Positions 42,975 through 52,158 of a stretch of 64,000 bases of DNA are shown one piece after another. The notes below the pieces were generated by a model, which saw nothing but the letters and a program-made list of their open reading frames with translations, was not told the origin of the DNA and did not search any database. Made by a program: the position numbers and the translations under genes. Source of the DNA: Archaeoglobi archaeon. Lineage in GTDB: Archaea; Halobacteriota; Archaeoglobi; Archaeoglobales; Archaeoglobaceae. The stretch spans positions 1-64,000 of the forward strand of contig JAPDIY010000008.1 in NCBI GenBank assembly GCA_029259335.1, in the 5' to 3' direction. Each line of letters starts with the position of its first letter. Positions within the stretch are counted from its first letter, which is position 1.

Positions 42975-43990
42975 ACCTAAAAGAGGAAATAGGAAGATAC
43001 TTTAAGATCTACTCAGAGGAAAAAATCGGAAACACTCTGAGATTTTACGTTGTACCGGTTGCCAGCGATGTTGAGATAAGGAGACTTCTTCAAATACTTT
43101 CGCAGGAATATGAGGTTGCTTTGCGTTACCATTACGGTGAGATGGTTCTCGAATTGAGAAAGGTAGAGGTGAAGGAGAACTACACCGTCAACATCCTTCT
43201 CTTTATCGCCACGTTTGCCACAACTACCCTTGTCGGATCAACATTCTACGGTAAGGAAATTGATCTGATTGGGGGCTTGGCGTTCTCCACTGCAATAATG
43301 TTCGTCCTTGGAAGCCATGAGATGGGACACTACTTTGCTGCAAGAAGGTGGAAAATGAAGACTTCTCTACCATATTTCATCCCCTTTCCGACGATTATCG
43401 GCACTCTCGGCGCGGTCATAAGACACAGAGGAGCGATACCGAGCAGAAAGGCTCTTTTCGATGTAGGCGTCTCAGGCCCACTTACGGGAATCGTGGCTTC
43501 AATCATAGTCGTTATCATCGGATTGCAGATTCCCTTTGAGCTCAAAATCGAGCCAACACTCTGTATCGGCACCCCTCCGATCTTCGATGTCATACTTTAC
43601 ATCTTCAATTACCAGAGGGAGGTGATTCACCCCGTCGCCTTCGCCGGGTGGGTTGGCTTCTTTGTTACCTTCCTTAACATGCTACCTGTTGGTCAGCTTG
43701 ATGGTGGACATGTGATGAGGGCGATGGTAGGGGAGGCAAGTGAGACCATTTCAAAATTCATACCATTAATTCTCATCGCCTATGGTGTGTATATAATGAA
43801 GACATTAAACCAACCGAATACGATATGGCTTTTCTGGGGGGTTATCACGTTCTTCTTCTCAATGCAAAGGCATCCCAAGCCAATCGACGATGAAACGCCG
43901 ATAGGGCTAGAAAGATATATTTTAGGAGTGTTTGCGTTTATACTGGCTCTGCTCTGCTTTACGCCTGTGCCCTTCTCTTCCTGTCCTTAG
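42971..43990 (+). CDS. Site-2-protease family (M50) membrane metalloprotease
   Basis: 339 residues with about seven membrane segments. The zinc motif HEMGH is at residues 116-120 within a membrane segment, and the third ligand is in MLPVGQLDGGHVMRAM. The N-terminal 70 residues form a soluble domain (RLLQILSQEYEVALRYHYGEM). S2P enzymes cut membrane-anchored regulators; the target is unknown. Confidence 0.9.
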   Translation: MNLKEEIGRYFKIYSEEKIGNTLRFYVVPVASDVEIRRLLQILSQEYEVALRYHYGEMVLELRKVEVKENYTVNILLFIATFATTTLVGSTFYGKEIDLIGGLAFSTAIMFVLGSHEMGHYFAARRWKMKTSLPYFIPFPTIIGTLGAVIRHRGAIPSRKALFDVGVSGPLTGIVASIIVVIIGLQIPFELKIEPTLCIGTPPIFDVILYIFNYQREVIHPVAFAGWVGFFVTFLNMLPVGQLDGGHVMRAMVGEASETISKFIPLILIAYGVYIMKTLNQPNTIWLFWGVITFFFSMQRHPKPIDDETPIGLERYILGVFAFILALLCFTPVPFSSCP

Positions 43991-44512
43991 GATATTTCGC
44001 CTCATTTTTTGGCATCCTTCCTTCAATTGAATCTACGCCGGTTGCATCGCAGAAAAAAGCTTGTTGATTGCCTCTATCTTCTCACCTCGTGGATCAGTTC
44101 TTCAAAATACTCCAAGCACGGTCTTTGTGTTTCTGGTGCTTAACGATCTCAGTAGCACTATACAGCTTCACTTGCACATCCTTCTATATCGTTGTAGCAT
44201 CTTTAATACGTTGTGGGCGGATTAAGCTTATTCGTTGGAAAGAGACGTAAAGGATAACTGTTCTAAAGATTGCATAGAATTTAAAAATTAAATTTAATTT
44301 TTTATGAGAAATAATCAGAAAGTCCGCCAAAGAAACGAGAAAAGAAAACTCCGCCAAGAGAAGCCATCAGGTTGATTTACACACCAGAATTTCATTAGAA
44401 AACTAATATTTCTAAAAGAACACTTCAGAAATCGCTTCTCCGAGACTATAGACAAGCTATTGGACTCTTTGAGGACTGAACAACCTACAGAACTTTAAAA
44501 TTTTAAGAATAG
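43991..44512. other. 522-base gap with degraded coding sequence, 3' of tRNA-Val
   Basis: No intact gene is supported. Several short frames look like worn fragments: a hydrophobic frame at 44068-44250, and a plus-strand stretch near 44395-44490 reading KLIFLKEHFRNRFSET and DKLLDSLRTEQPTEL before a stop. No inverted-repeat ends, target duplications or copies of the tRNA 3' end were found. The base composition becomes AT-rich at 44280-44320. Confidence 0.4.
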
Positions 44513-44585
44513 TGGGCTCGCCCGGATTCGAACCGGGGACCTTCGCCTCGTCAAGGCGACGTCATAACCCCTAGACCACGAGCCC
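44513..44585 (-). tRNA. tRNA-Val (GAC)
   Basis: On the minus strand: acceptor GGGCTCG with CGAGCCC, discriminator A, anticodon stem TCGCC/GGCGA with loop TTGACGA (anticodon GAC), T arm CCCGG-TTCGAAT-CCGGG. 73 bases, no intron, CCA not encoded. Confidence 0.96.
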
Positions 44586-44630
44586 CTTTAATCTATCCAG
44601 CCAGATGTCTTATGAATTTTGCGGTAAATG

Positions 44631-44638
44631 ATATATAA
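44631..44638 (+). promoter_or_regulatory. TATA box of the moeA operon
   Basis: ATATATAA centred about 26 bases before the ATG at 44661, so the moeA mRNA is probably leaderless. Confidence 0.6.
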
Positions 44639-44660
44639 CCGATGTGTATAACCATGCATA

Positions 44661-45905
44661 ATGATCAGAGAAATCGGATTCTGGAAAAGAGAAAAGGTTG
44701 ATTCAGGTATACAGAAGCTTGTTGACAGACTAAAAGCTTTGGAGATTGAAGAAGTTAACGTTTTCTCCTGCCAATCACGTGTACTTGCTGAAGACGTCTA
44801 TGCCAAATCTGATGTCCCACCCTTCGACAGGGCGACGATGGATGGCTATGCTGTGAGAGCGGAGGACACTTTCGGAGCTTCGCAAACAAATCCTATAATG
44901 CTCGAAATTGCCAGCAATGTTGAAATTGGTGAGACTCCAGACGTTGTTATCGAGTCAGGAAAAGCAGCAAAAATAGTAACGGGAGCGATGATGCCCAGAG
45001 GAGCGAACGCGGTTGTTATGTTGGAATACACGAAGAACAATGGGCAATTTATCGAAGTTCTAAAATCCGTTACCCCGATGAAAAACGTTTCGAGGAGAGG
45101 AGAGGACATAAAAGCAGGAGAGCTAATACTGAAAAAAGGAGAGATCTTGCAACCACAGGATGCGGGAGTTTTGGCGTCTCTCGGCATTGAGAAGGTCAAG
45201 GTTTACAGGAAACCAAGAGTTGCAGTCATATCCACCGGCAATGAACTTGTTGAGCTCGGAAGCAAAATTGAGGGCGCAAAGATCTACAACTCCAACAATC
45301 CGATGCTGTGCAACGCCTTAGCGGAGTTCGGGTTTGAGGCCGTAAGCCTTGGAATTGCCAGAGATAACAGGGAAAGCATAAAGAGTAAGCTTGAGGAGGC
45401 TTTGAGTTACGATGCGATCCTGATTACAGGCGGAACCTCTGTTGGGCACAGAGATATAGTCCCGGAGATCGTGTCCGAGTATGGTGAAATCCTTTTCCAC
45501 GGTGTCTCCATGAAACCCGGAATGCCAACTGCTGCCGCAGTTATTGGAAACAAGCCAGTTTTCATGCTTCCCGGATCTCCTGCTGCGGCTCTGCTGAGCT
45601 TCTACATCTTTGTCGTTCCTGCCCTTTACAGACTGATGAATGTAAGAATTCTGGCGAGAAAGTGGAGCAGGCAGAAGGGAGTTTTGCAGAGGAAGATACC
45701 GTCTGATATTGGTGTAAGGAGCAATGTGAGGGTGTTGTGGGAGGATGGGAAAGTGTATCCCATCAGAATCTCAGGTTCAGGAATTCTAAGCTCTTTTGTC
45801 AGAGCAAATGCGCTCCTCATCGTTCCAGAAGAGAAGGAGGGCTACGATGAAGGGGAGGAGGTTGAGGTGACGCTTTTAAGAGATGTTACAGAGGTGTTCG
45901 AATGA
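44661..45905 (+). CDS. moeA: Molybdopterin molybdotransferase MoeA, first paralogue
   Basis: 414 residues with the MoeA domains: KSDVPPFDRATMDGYAVRAED near 50-70, the MPT/metal-handling core VAVISTGNELVE and TGGTSVGHRDIV near 255, and domain IV at the C-terminus. It inserts molybdenum or tungsten into adenylylated molybdopterin. It overlaps a second MoeA by four bases (ATGA). The two may be split between Mo and W, as inferred for other archaeal pairs. A 76-base block is identical in both genes. Confidence 0.93.
   Translation: MIREIGFWKREKVDSGIQKLVDRLKALEIEEVNVFSCQSRVLAEDVYAKSDVPPFDRATMDGYAVRAEDTFGASQTNPIMLEIASNVEIGETPDVVIESGKAAKIVTGAMMPRGANAVVMLEYTKNNGQFIEVLKSVTPMKNVSRRGEDIKAGELILKKGEILQPQDAGVLASLGIEKVKVYRKPRVAVISTGNELVELGSKIEGAKIYNSNNPMLCNALAEFGFEAVSLGIARDNRESIKSKLEEALSYDAILITGGTSVGHRDIVPEIVSEYGEILFHGVSMKPGMPTAAAVIGNKPVFMLPGSPAAALLSFYIFVVPALYRLMNVRILARKWSRQKGVLQRKIPSDIGVRSNVRVLWEDGKVYPIRISGSGILSSFVRANALLIVPEEKEGYDEGEEVEVTLLRDVTEVFE
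44785..44860 (+). repeat. 76-bp block identical to 46023-46098 (MoeA paralogues)
   Basis: Starting TTGCTGAAGACGTC and ending GCTGTGAGAGC, 76 bases in a row are identical to the equivalent place in the second moeA gene, whereas flanking codons differ strongly. It encodes the KSDVPPFDRATMDGY region. Confidence 0.95.
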
Positions 45906-47863
45906 GAAAGATTTTCAGAGATATCGTTACGGTGAATGAGGCCATTGATAGGCTTTACAGCTTTTATACCCCCAAAAAGCAGGTTAAGGAGGTTGAGATA
46001 AGATATGCCGTTGGCAGAATAGTTGCTGAAGACGTCTATGCCAAATCTGATGTCCCACCCTTCGACAGGGCGACGATGGATGGCTATGCTGTGAGAGCAG
46101 AGGACACCTTTCAGGCTGAGGAAGATAATCCTGTCCGGCTAAAAATTGTGGGGGTTGTTGAGGCCGGAGAGAGGTCAGAACTTGAGGTTAAAGAGGGAGA
46201 GGCCGCTGAAATAGCAACGGGAGCGATGATGCCCAAGGGGGCAAATGCAGTTGTGATGGTGGAGTACACAAAGAGGTCCGGTGATTACGTAGAGGTATTC
46301 CGTCCCGTATCGCCGGGAGAGAACGTGATGTTCGCAGGTAGCGATGTGATGGTAGGAGAGCTTATTGTCAGGGAGGGGACAAGGCTGACGCACAGGGAAA
46401 TCGGAGTGATGGCAGCCTGCGGGATAAGCAGGGTGAAAGTATACAGAAAACCCATAGTTGCTGTCATATCCACCGGCAATGAACTCGTGAGTCCGGGAGA
46501 GGAGCTGGGAGAGGCGAAGATATACGATGTGAACTCCTACACCATTTCCTCTGCTATTGTTGAGAATGGAGGTGAAGCGGTATTTCTGGGGATAGCAAGG
46601 GACAGGGAAGAGGAGATGCGAAGTTTAATTGAGGAGGGGTTGAAAAGGGCAGATATTGTGATAACGAGTGGTAGCACTTCTGCTGGAGCCGGAGATGTGA
46701 TGTACAGAATCCTCGATGGCTTCTCGCCCGGAGTTATAGTTCACGGCATAGCGATAAAACCGGGGAAGCCTGCAGTAATAGCAGTTTGCAATGAAAAGCC
46801 CATTTTTGGATTACCGGGCTATCCAACTTCAGCCATGACGGTATTTGAATTGCTTGTGGCTCCGTTGATAAAGGAGCTTGCGGGAATAAGGGAGGTGGGA
46901 GGAGAGAGAATTAGGGCAAGACTTGCAGTAAAAGCATTCTCCGCCGAAGGTAGAAGAGAGCTGCTCCCGGTAAATGTTGTTGCGGGTTCTGAAGGTTATT
47001 CCGCTTATCCCGTCAGCGGGTCTTACAGCGGCGCTGTTACGGCCTTCGCCTTCACCGACGGGTTTATCGAGATTCCGGAGAATATTGTTATGCTGAATGA
47101 AGGAAGCGAGGTGGATGTAAGGCTGTACAGTAAACTTCGACCAGCGGATCTGATGATCATAGGTAGCCACTGCATCGGTGTCGAGATCCTCCTTTCAATC
47201 ATGCGAGGAAGGAGGCCATTTACAGCCAAAGTCATAAATGTCGGCTCAACATCTGGAATCCTCGCGGTGAAGAGAGGAGAAGCTGATCTTGCAGGAACAC
47301 ATCTGCTTGATGAGAGTGGGGTTTACAACGAGCCTGTGATTAGAAAGTATGGAGTAAGAGATGCGGTTCTGGTTAAAGGCTACCTAAGAGAGCAGGGGCT
47401 GATTGTAGCGAGGGAAAATCCAAAGGGTATAGGGGGCTTTGAAGACCTGCTGAGGGAGGACGTGAGCTTCATAAACAGGAACAGAGGGAGTGGTACGAGG
47501 ATTCTGACAGACATGTATCTCAAAGACCTTGCGGAGAGGGAAGGGGTGAGTTTTGAAGAACTGGTTGGTAAAATAAAGGGATACACAATAGAGGCGAAAA
47601 CCCACACATCTGTTGCTGTTGCGGTTGCGAGCGGTAAGGCGGATGTTGGAGTCGGAATTAAGACTGTAGCATCTCAGTATGGTCTGGATTTCATCCCCCT
47701 AAAGAGCGAGGAGTACGATTTTCTTGTGAGGAAAGACAGAATGAATAAAGGGATCGTCAAGGAGTTCCTGAATACCTTGACATCGGATGAATTTGCTGAA
47801 AAACTGGAAAAAATAGATGGACTGAGAGTTTACGAGAGAACTGGTGAGATCGTTGAGTTGTAA
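45902..47863 (+). CDS. moeA: MoeA fused to a periplasmic-binding-protein-like domain
   Basis: 653 residues. The first 405 are MoeA (KSDVPPFDRATMDGYAVRAED, VAVISTGNELVSPGEE, TSGSTSAGAGDVMY). Residues 415-653 are a PBP-like substrate-binding domain (HCIGVEILLSIMRG, NVGSTSGILAVKRGEADLAGTHL and KTHTSVAVAVASGKADVG) with no signal peptide, a fusion known in archaea and some bacteria. The extra domain may bind molybdate, tungstate or another anion inside the cell, as a sensor or metal delivery part. Confidence 0.93.
   Translation: MRKIFRDIVTVNEAIDRLYSFYTPKKQVKEVEIRYAVGRIVAEDVYAKSDVPPFDRATMDGYAVRAEDTFQAEEDNPVRLKIVGVVEAGERSELEVKEGEAAEIATGAMMPKGANAVVMVEYTKRSGDYVEVFRPVSPGENVMFAGSDVMVGELIVREGTRLTHREIGVMAACGISRVKVYRKPIVAVISTGNELVSPGEELGEAKIYDVNSYTISSAIVENGGEAVFLGIARDREEEMRSLIEEGLKRADIVITSGSTSAGAGDVMYRILDGFSPGVIVHGIAIKPGKPAVIAVCNEKPIFGLPGYPTSAMTVFELLVAPLIKELAGIREVGGERIRARLAVKAFSAEGRRELLPVNVVAGSEGYSAYPVSGSYSGAVTAFAFTDGFIEIPENIVMLNEGSEVDVRLYSKLRPADLMIIGSHCIGVEILLSIMRGRRPFTAKVINVGSTSGILAVKRGEADLAGTHLLDESGVYNEPVIRKYGVRDAVLVKGYLREQGLIVARENPKGIGGFEDLLREDVSFINRNRGSGTRILTDMYLKDLAEREGVSFEELVGKIKGYTIEAKTHTSVAVAVASGKADVGVGIKTVASQYGLDFIPLKSEEYDFLVRKDRMNKGIVKEFLNTLTSDEFAEKLEKIDGLRVYERTGEIVEL
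46023..46098 (+). repeat. 76-bp block identical to 44785-44860
   Basis: Second copy of the identical block, in the same orientation, 1,238 bases from the first. A further identical stretch, GTCATATCCACCGGCAATGA, occurs later in both genes. Confidence 0.95.
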
Positions 47864-47931
47864 CTCGTATATGTGCGAGCATAGAATTTACAAAAAATAT
47901 GGTGTGCCAAAAAATGTAGATTCAACCAAAA

Positions 47932-49293
47932 TTAAATCCCAGGTGCCCTATCCTGCCACGGGCTTATATCCTGAAAAGCCTTGGAGATTCTAAGCACTCC
48001 AGCATCGTCGTAATGCCTGCCGACAATCTGCATTCCAACAGGCAAACCATCCTTGCTGAATCCAGCAGGAATTGAAGCTGCAGGCTGGCCTGTGAAGTTG
48101 AATGGATATGTAAAAGGCATCCATCCGATGGGGGTTGCTGGCTTGCCTGCAATCTCACTAGGACCAATATTTCCGAGCTCAAATGGTTTTACAGCAACAG
48201 TCGGGGTTACGAGGAAGTCATATTCATCAAAGACCTTTCTGAGAGACCTCCAGAGCTCCATCTTCTTCTCTTCAATCTTGATGTACTCTCTGAAGGACAG
48301 AGATTGGGCGAGAGTCATGAATCCAAGATACGGTGGAAACGCAACCTTCTCCCACTCTTCCATTCTGTCTCCCACGAAGGTCACAACTTCCAGTACAACC
48401 TTTGTGACGAGGTCTGCCTCAAGGCTTGGGGCAGAAATTTTAACCTCCTCAACCTCTCCGAACTTTTCAAGTTTGAACGCAGCCTCTCTAACAATCTCCT
48501 CAACTTCAGGGTCTACAACAGCATAGCCGAGGTCTGGCGAGAACGCTATTTTCACACCGTCCGGTACATCCTGTATGGCTTCAAGATAACTCACACCATC
48601 ATCTGGCAGAGAATGCATATCCCTGCTGTCTCTTCCCTTAACTAGATCCAGCATCAGCGCTGTGTCCTCTACATACCTCGTCAGAAATCCCTCTGAGTGC
48701 AGCCCGACAAACATCGGAAGGGAGGGATAGCATGGCACCCTGCCATAACTCGGCTTCAGGCCATAGAGGCCGCAGAATGAGGCAGGGATTCTTATACTCC
48801 CTCCACCATCATTTCCACTCGCAACTGGCACCATTCCGGCAGCTACGGCTGCAGCACTACCACCGCTGCTCCCTCCAACTGTCCTCGACAAGTCCCATGG
48901 GTTTCTTGTCGGCCCGAAAAGCGGGTTGTCGGTGTAGGCGATCAAACCAAACTCAGGCATGTTTGTCTTACCAACAATCACTGCTCCAGCCTTCTTCAAC
49001 CTTTCAACCAGCACTGCATCCTCTTCAGGCACATAATTCTCGTAAAGCTTTGAGCAGTAGGTTGTCCTGATCCCCTTCGTCTCCACATTGTCCTTGATTG
49101 CAACGGGCAGGCCTGCAAGGGGCGAGTTAACATCAGCTGCCTTCGCTTCTTCCATTGCCTTTTCGTTCATAGTAATAAAGGCGTTTATTTTAGGGTTTAA
49201 CTCCTCTATTTTCCTCAGACACTCTTCTAGAACCTCTGCTGGCTTCAATTCACCACTTCTCAGCTTTTCAACAATCTCAACAGCACTCTCCAC
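47932..49293 (-). CDS. Amidase signature family protein (GatA-like)
   Basis: 453 residues from a GTG at 49293, five bases after GAGGTGG; a GTG at 49302 is also in frame. The Ser-cisSer-Lys triad is visible: Lys in [12 protein letters not shown] and both serines in [17 protein letters not shown], followed by [17 protein letters not shown]. It hydrolyses amides; as GatB and GatC are not near, it is likelier a stand-alone amidase than the tRNA amidotransferase subunit. It is divergent from pheS. Confidence 0.85.
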   Translation of the reverse strand: MESAVEIVEKLRSGELKPAEVLEECLRKIEELNPKINAFITMNEKAMEEAKAADVNSPLAGLPVAIKDNVETKGIRTTYCSKLYENYVPEEDAVLVERLKKAGAVIVGKTNMPEFGLIAYTDNPLFGPTRNPWDLSRTVGGSSGGSAAAVAAGMVPVASGNDGGGSIRIPASFCGLYGLKPSYGRVPCYPSLPMFVGLHSEGFLTRYVEDTALMLDLVKGRDSRDMHSLPDDGVSYLEAIQDVPDGVKIAFSPDLGYAVVDPEVEEIVREAAFKLEKFGEVEEVKISAPSLEADLVTKVVLEVVTFVGDRMEEWEKVAFPPYLGFMTLAQSLSFREYIKIEEKKMELWRSLRKVFDEYDFLVTPTVAVKPFELGNIGPSEIAGKPATPIGWMPFTYPFNFTGQPAASIPAGFSKDGLPVGMQIVGRHYDDAGVLRISKAFQDISPWQDRAPGI

Positions 49294-49364
49294 TCTTACC
49301 ACCTCAAAATTAATTATGTTACTAAACGCGGAAACACTTTAAAACATTTCCACCACCCCCAGCT

Positions 49365-50783
49365 ATGCTCTCAAAAATTGAGGTTATCCTCCTCAAATCA
49401 CTCGAAGTCGGAAGATCATATACACCTGAAGAGGCTTCAGAGCTTTCAGGAATGAGCAAAGATGCTGTTTTAAAGGCCGCCTACCTTTTGCAAGAGAAAG
49501 GGTATGCCAGAGTCATTGAAAAATCTGAGATAGAATACAGACTTACAAGAGAGGGAGAAAAGTATCTGAGAGAGGGGTTGCCTGAGGAGAAGCTTGCCTC
49601 TCTCGTTAAAAGCGGTATTGAGAGCATTGATGAGCTTCGCAAAACTATGGGAAGGGAGTTTCAGATTGGCCTCGGCTGGTTGAGAAAAAAGGGAGCAGCT
49701 GAAGTAAAGGACGGAAAAATTAAACTCCTGAAAGATCCGGATTTCAGAGAAAAAGAGATTTTGAAGGCCGTAAAGGAAGGTAAGGTTGTTGAAGTTGATA
49801 AAGTTCTTGAAAGAAGAAAACTCGTGGAAAGTCAGGAATCAAAGCAGGTTTTTATTGAACTGCTCAGAAAACCAGATATCGAGCTGCAGGAGCTGATTAC
49901 TGATCTGACTCCCGAAATGCTCCTCAACGGAACTTGGAAGGGCAAGGAGTTCCTGAAGTACGACATCAGAGTGCCCTCAAAGGAAATATACGGCGGAAAG
50001 ATCCATCCGTACGAGAGGATCATAGGGGAGTGCAGGAAAGTTTTCCTCGAAATGGGATTTAAGGAAATCAAAGGCCACTACGTCCAGCCAGCGTTCTGGA
50101 ACTTCGATGCGTTATACCAGCCACAGGATCATCCGGCGAGGGACATGCAGGACACCTTCTATCTCGACCACTATGTAGAGCTCGATGGAGATGTGGTTGA
50201 GAGAGTGAAGGAAACGCATGAGAATGGGTGGAGGACAGGCTCATCCGGTTGGGGAGGACAGTGGAGCCTTGAAAAGGCAAAGCAGCTTGTATTGAGGACG
50301 CACACAACCGCGATAACTATCCACCACCTCGCCGAGAATCCTGAGCCACCCCAAAAGGCCTTCTGCATAGACAGGGTTTACAGGAGGGAGACGATAGATG
50401 CAACCCACCTGCCAGAATTCGACCAGCTTGAGGGAGTTGTTCTTGACAGGGATGTCGGATTCAGACACCTCCTTGGCCTACTCAGAGAGTTCTTCAGCAA
50501 AATGGGCTTTGAGGATGTCAGATTCAGACCGGGCTACTTCCCCTACACCGAGCCAAGTGTGGAGCCGGAGGTTTACGTTGAGGGGCTTGGCTGGGTCGAG
50601 CTTGGAGGGGCTGGGGTGTTCAGGAAAGAAGTTACTGAACCCCTCGGCATAAAGGGGAAAGTCCTCGCCTGGGGGCTGGGCATAGGAAGGCTAGCAATGC
50701 TTAAGATAGGGCTCAAAGATCTCAGGCGGCTTTATCTGCCTGATATAGGGTGGCTTAGGAGCATGCCGGTTGCGAGGAAATAA
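49365..50783 (+). CDS. pheS: Phenylalanyl-tRNA synthetase alpha subunit
   Basis: 472 residues. An N-terminal winged-helix region (about 1-170) binds tRNA, followed by the class II catalytic core: motif 2 in RTHTTAITIHHLAENP and FCIDRVYRRETIDATHLPEFDQLEG, motif 3 in GLGIGRLAMLKIGLKDLR. It pairs with PheT, not present here. Order pheS-alba is as I recall in A. fulgidus. Confidence 0.95.
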   Translation: MLSKIEVILLKSLEVGRSYTPEEASELSGMSKDAVLKAAYLLQEKGYARVIEKSEIEYRLTREGEKYLREGLPEEKLASLVKSGIESIDELRKTMGREFQIGLGWLRKKGAAEVKDGKIKLLKDPDFREKEILKAVKEGKVVEVDKVLERRKLVESQESKQVFIELLRKPDIELQELITDLTPEMLLNGTWKGKEFLKYDIRVPSKEIYGGKIHPYERIIGECRKVFLEMGFKEIKGHYVQPAFWNFDALYQPQDHPARDMQDTFYLDHYVELDGDVVERVKETHENGWRTGSSGWGGQWSLEKAKQLVLRTHTTAITIHHLAENPEPPQKAFCIDRVYRRETIDATHLPEFDQLEGVVLDRDVGFRHLLGLLREFFSKMGFEDVRFRPGYFPYTEPSVEPEVYVEGLGWVELGGAGVFRKEVTEPLGIKGKVLAWGLGIGRLAMLKIGLKDLRRLYLPDIGWLRSMPVARK

Positions 50784-50855
50784 AACTTCAATGATTAAGT
50801 ATTTTTTAACAAAATTTAAATTCCCGACTTTGCAACGAAACCTGAGGTGAAAAAC

Positions 50856-51128
50856 ATGGCTGAACAGGTCGTCTATGTCGGAAACAAGCCTGTAATGAAC
50901 TACGTGCTGGCAACACTGACCCAGTTGAACGAGGGAGCAGATGAGGTAGTTATTAAGGCAAGAGGAAGAGCTATCAGCAGGGCAGTGGATGTTGCAGAGA
51001 TTGTCAGGAACAGGTTTATGCCAGGCGTGCAGGTGAAGGAAATAAAGATTGACACTGAGGAACTTGAATCCGAGCAGGGTAGAAGGTCAAACGTTTCTAC
51101 AATTGAGATTGTTCTTGCTAAGGGTTAA
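50856..51128 (+). CDS. albA: Chromatin protein Alba
   Basis: 90 residues from ATG 50856, with TGAGGTGA just upstream; the open frame begins nine bases earlier at a [23 protein letters not shown] and the central [19 protein letters not shown] match Alba, a DNA- and RNA-binding dimer. The acetylatable Lys of the family corresponds to the KPVMNY lysine. Confidence 0.96.
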   Translation: MAEQVVYVGNKPVMNYVLATLTQLNEGADEVVIKARGRAISRAVDVAEIVRNRFMPGVQVKEIKIDTEELESEQGRRSNVSTIEIVLAKG

Positions 51129-51168
51129 TTACGGAAAATTTTTAATTTTTTAGCTTGCTAAACCCCTC

Positions 51169-52158
51169 ATGAACGTTGGATATCTCTGCACTTATACACC
51201 AAAAGAGCTTATAGACGGTGCTGGTTTCACTCCTGTTAGAATCTTTGCTGGCGATAATCCAATAAGTCTTGCAACAGCGCATATTCAGAGCTACGCCTGC
51301 TCTCAGGCAAGAGGGAGCTTTGAGAGGGCACTGAAGGGGGAACTTGATGTTCAGGCCGTTGTTTTCACAAGATGCTGCGACACTCTGATGAGATTGACAG
51401 ACATCTGGGAAAGAAACACGGATATGAAGGTTCACAACCTCGAATTTCCATCAAGAATAGATGAGAAGAGCAGGAACTTTTTCATCAGGGAGCTTGAGGA
51501 TTTTGTCGCGGTTCTTGAAAGCTGGGGAGGGGAGATTACGCTTGAAAGGGTTAAAGAGAGTCTATCTCTATATAGAGTGCTTGAAGAGAAACTGACGAGA
51601 CTTTTCGAAATCAAGCCAGATTATGAGGTTGCAATAAGGGTTCAGGAGATGAACGTGAGGGATGCGATAAAGCTGGTTGATGAAAAGCTTGAGAAAGCTG
51701 AGGGAAGTGAGGGAAGGCCGAAGGTTCTGATCACAGGTAGTGTCTGTCCCTTTGTTGATGTTTACAAGCTGTTTGAGGATGCTGGTTTCGCTTTGATGGA
51801 CGATATCTGTACCGGAACGAGGTTCTTCACTTTCAACACTCCTGAGAGAGAAATCAGAAATATGGAGGATGTTTATGAGTATCTGGCAGATAAGTACTTC
51901 AACAAGGCTCCATGCCCTACAAAGCACTTCAGCGATGACAGAAGGTTTGAATACATCCTCAATCTGGCAAAGGACTGTGATGGAGTTGTTTTCCTCCTCT
52001 TGAAGTTCTGCGAGCCGCATTTTTATGATTATCCGCAGCTTAAGGAGAAGTTAGAAGAAATGGGCAAAAAAACTCTCTTGATTGAGCTTGAATTTCCAAT
52101 TGCATCCTATGAACAGCTAAGGACAAGGATTGAGGCGTTTTACGAGGTGATAGAATGA
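51169..52158 (+). CDS. 2-Hydroxyacyl-CoA dehydratase-type subunit (HgdB-like)
   Basis: 329 residues, starting MNVGYLCTYTPKELIDGAGFTPVRI, the D-component fold of 2-hydroxyacyl-CoA dehydratases and benzoyl-CoA reductases. Cysteines suited to a 4Fe-4S cluster are in YACSQARG, FTRCCDTLMR and FLLLKFCEPH. With the next gene it would form the heterodimer that removes water by a radical mechanism. Its stop overlaps the next gene by four bases. Confidence 0.86.
   Translation: MNVGYLCTYTPKELIDGAGFTPVRIFAGDNPISLATAHIQSYACSQARGSFERALKGELDVQAVVFTRCCDTLMRLTDIWERNTDMKVHNLEFPSRIDEKSRNFFIRELEDFVAVLESWGGEITLERVKESLSLYRVLEEKLTRLFEIKPDYEVAIRVQEMNVRDAIKLVDEKLEKAEGSEGRPKVLITGSVCPFVDVYKLFEDAGFALMDDICTGTRFFTFNTPEREIRNMEDVYEYLADKYFNKAPCPTKHFSDDRRFEYILNLAKDCDGVVFLLLKFCEPHFYDYPQLKEKLEEMGKKTLLIELEFPIASYEQLRTRIEAFYEVIE

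Noticed and set aside
44068-44250. 60-codon hydrophobic ORF ahead of tRNA-Val
   Set aside because: No ribosome-binding site, promoter or family similarity; treated as part of the decayed gap.
47932-49293. GatA subunit of tRNA amidotransferase
   Set aside because: GatB and GatC are absent nearby and the sequence looks as close to general amidases; called only amidase.
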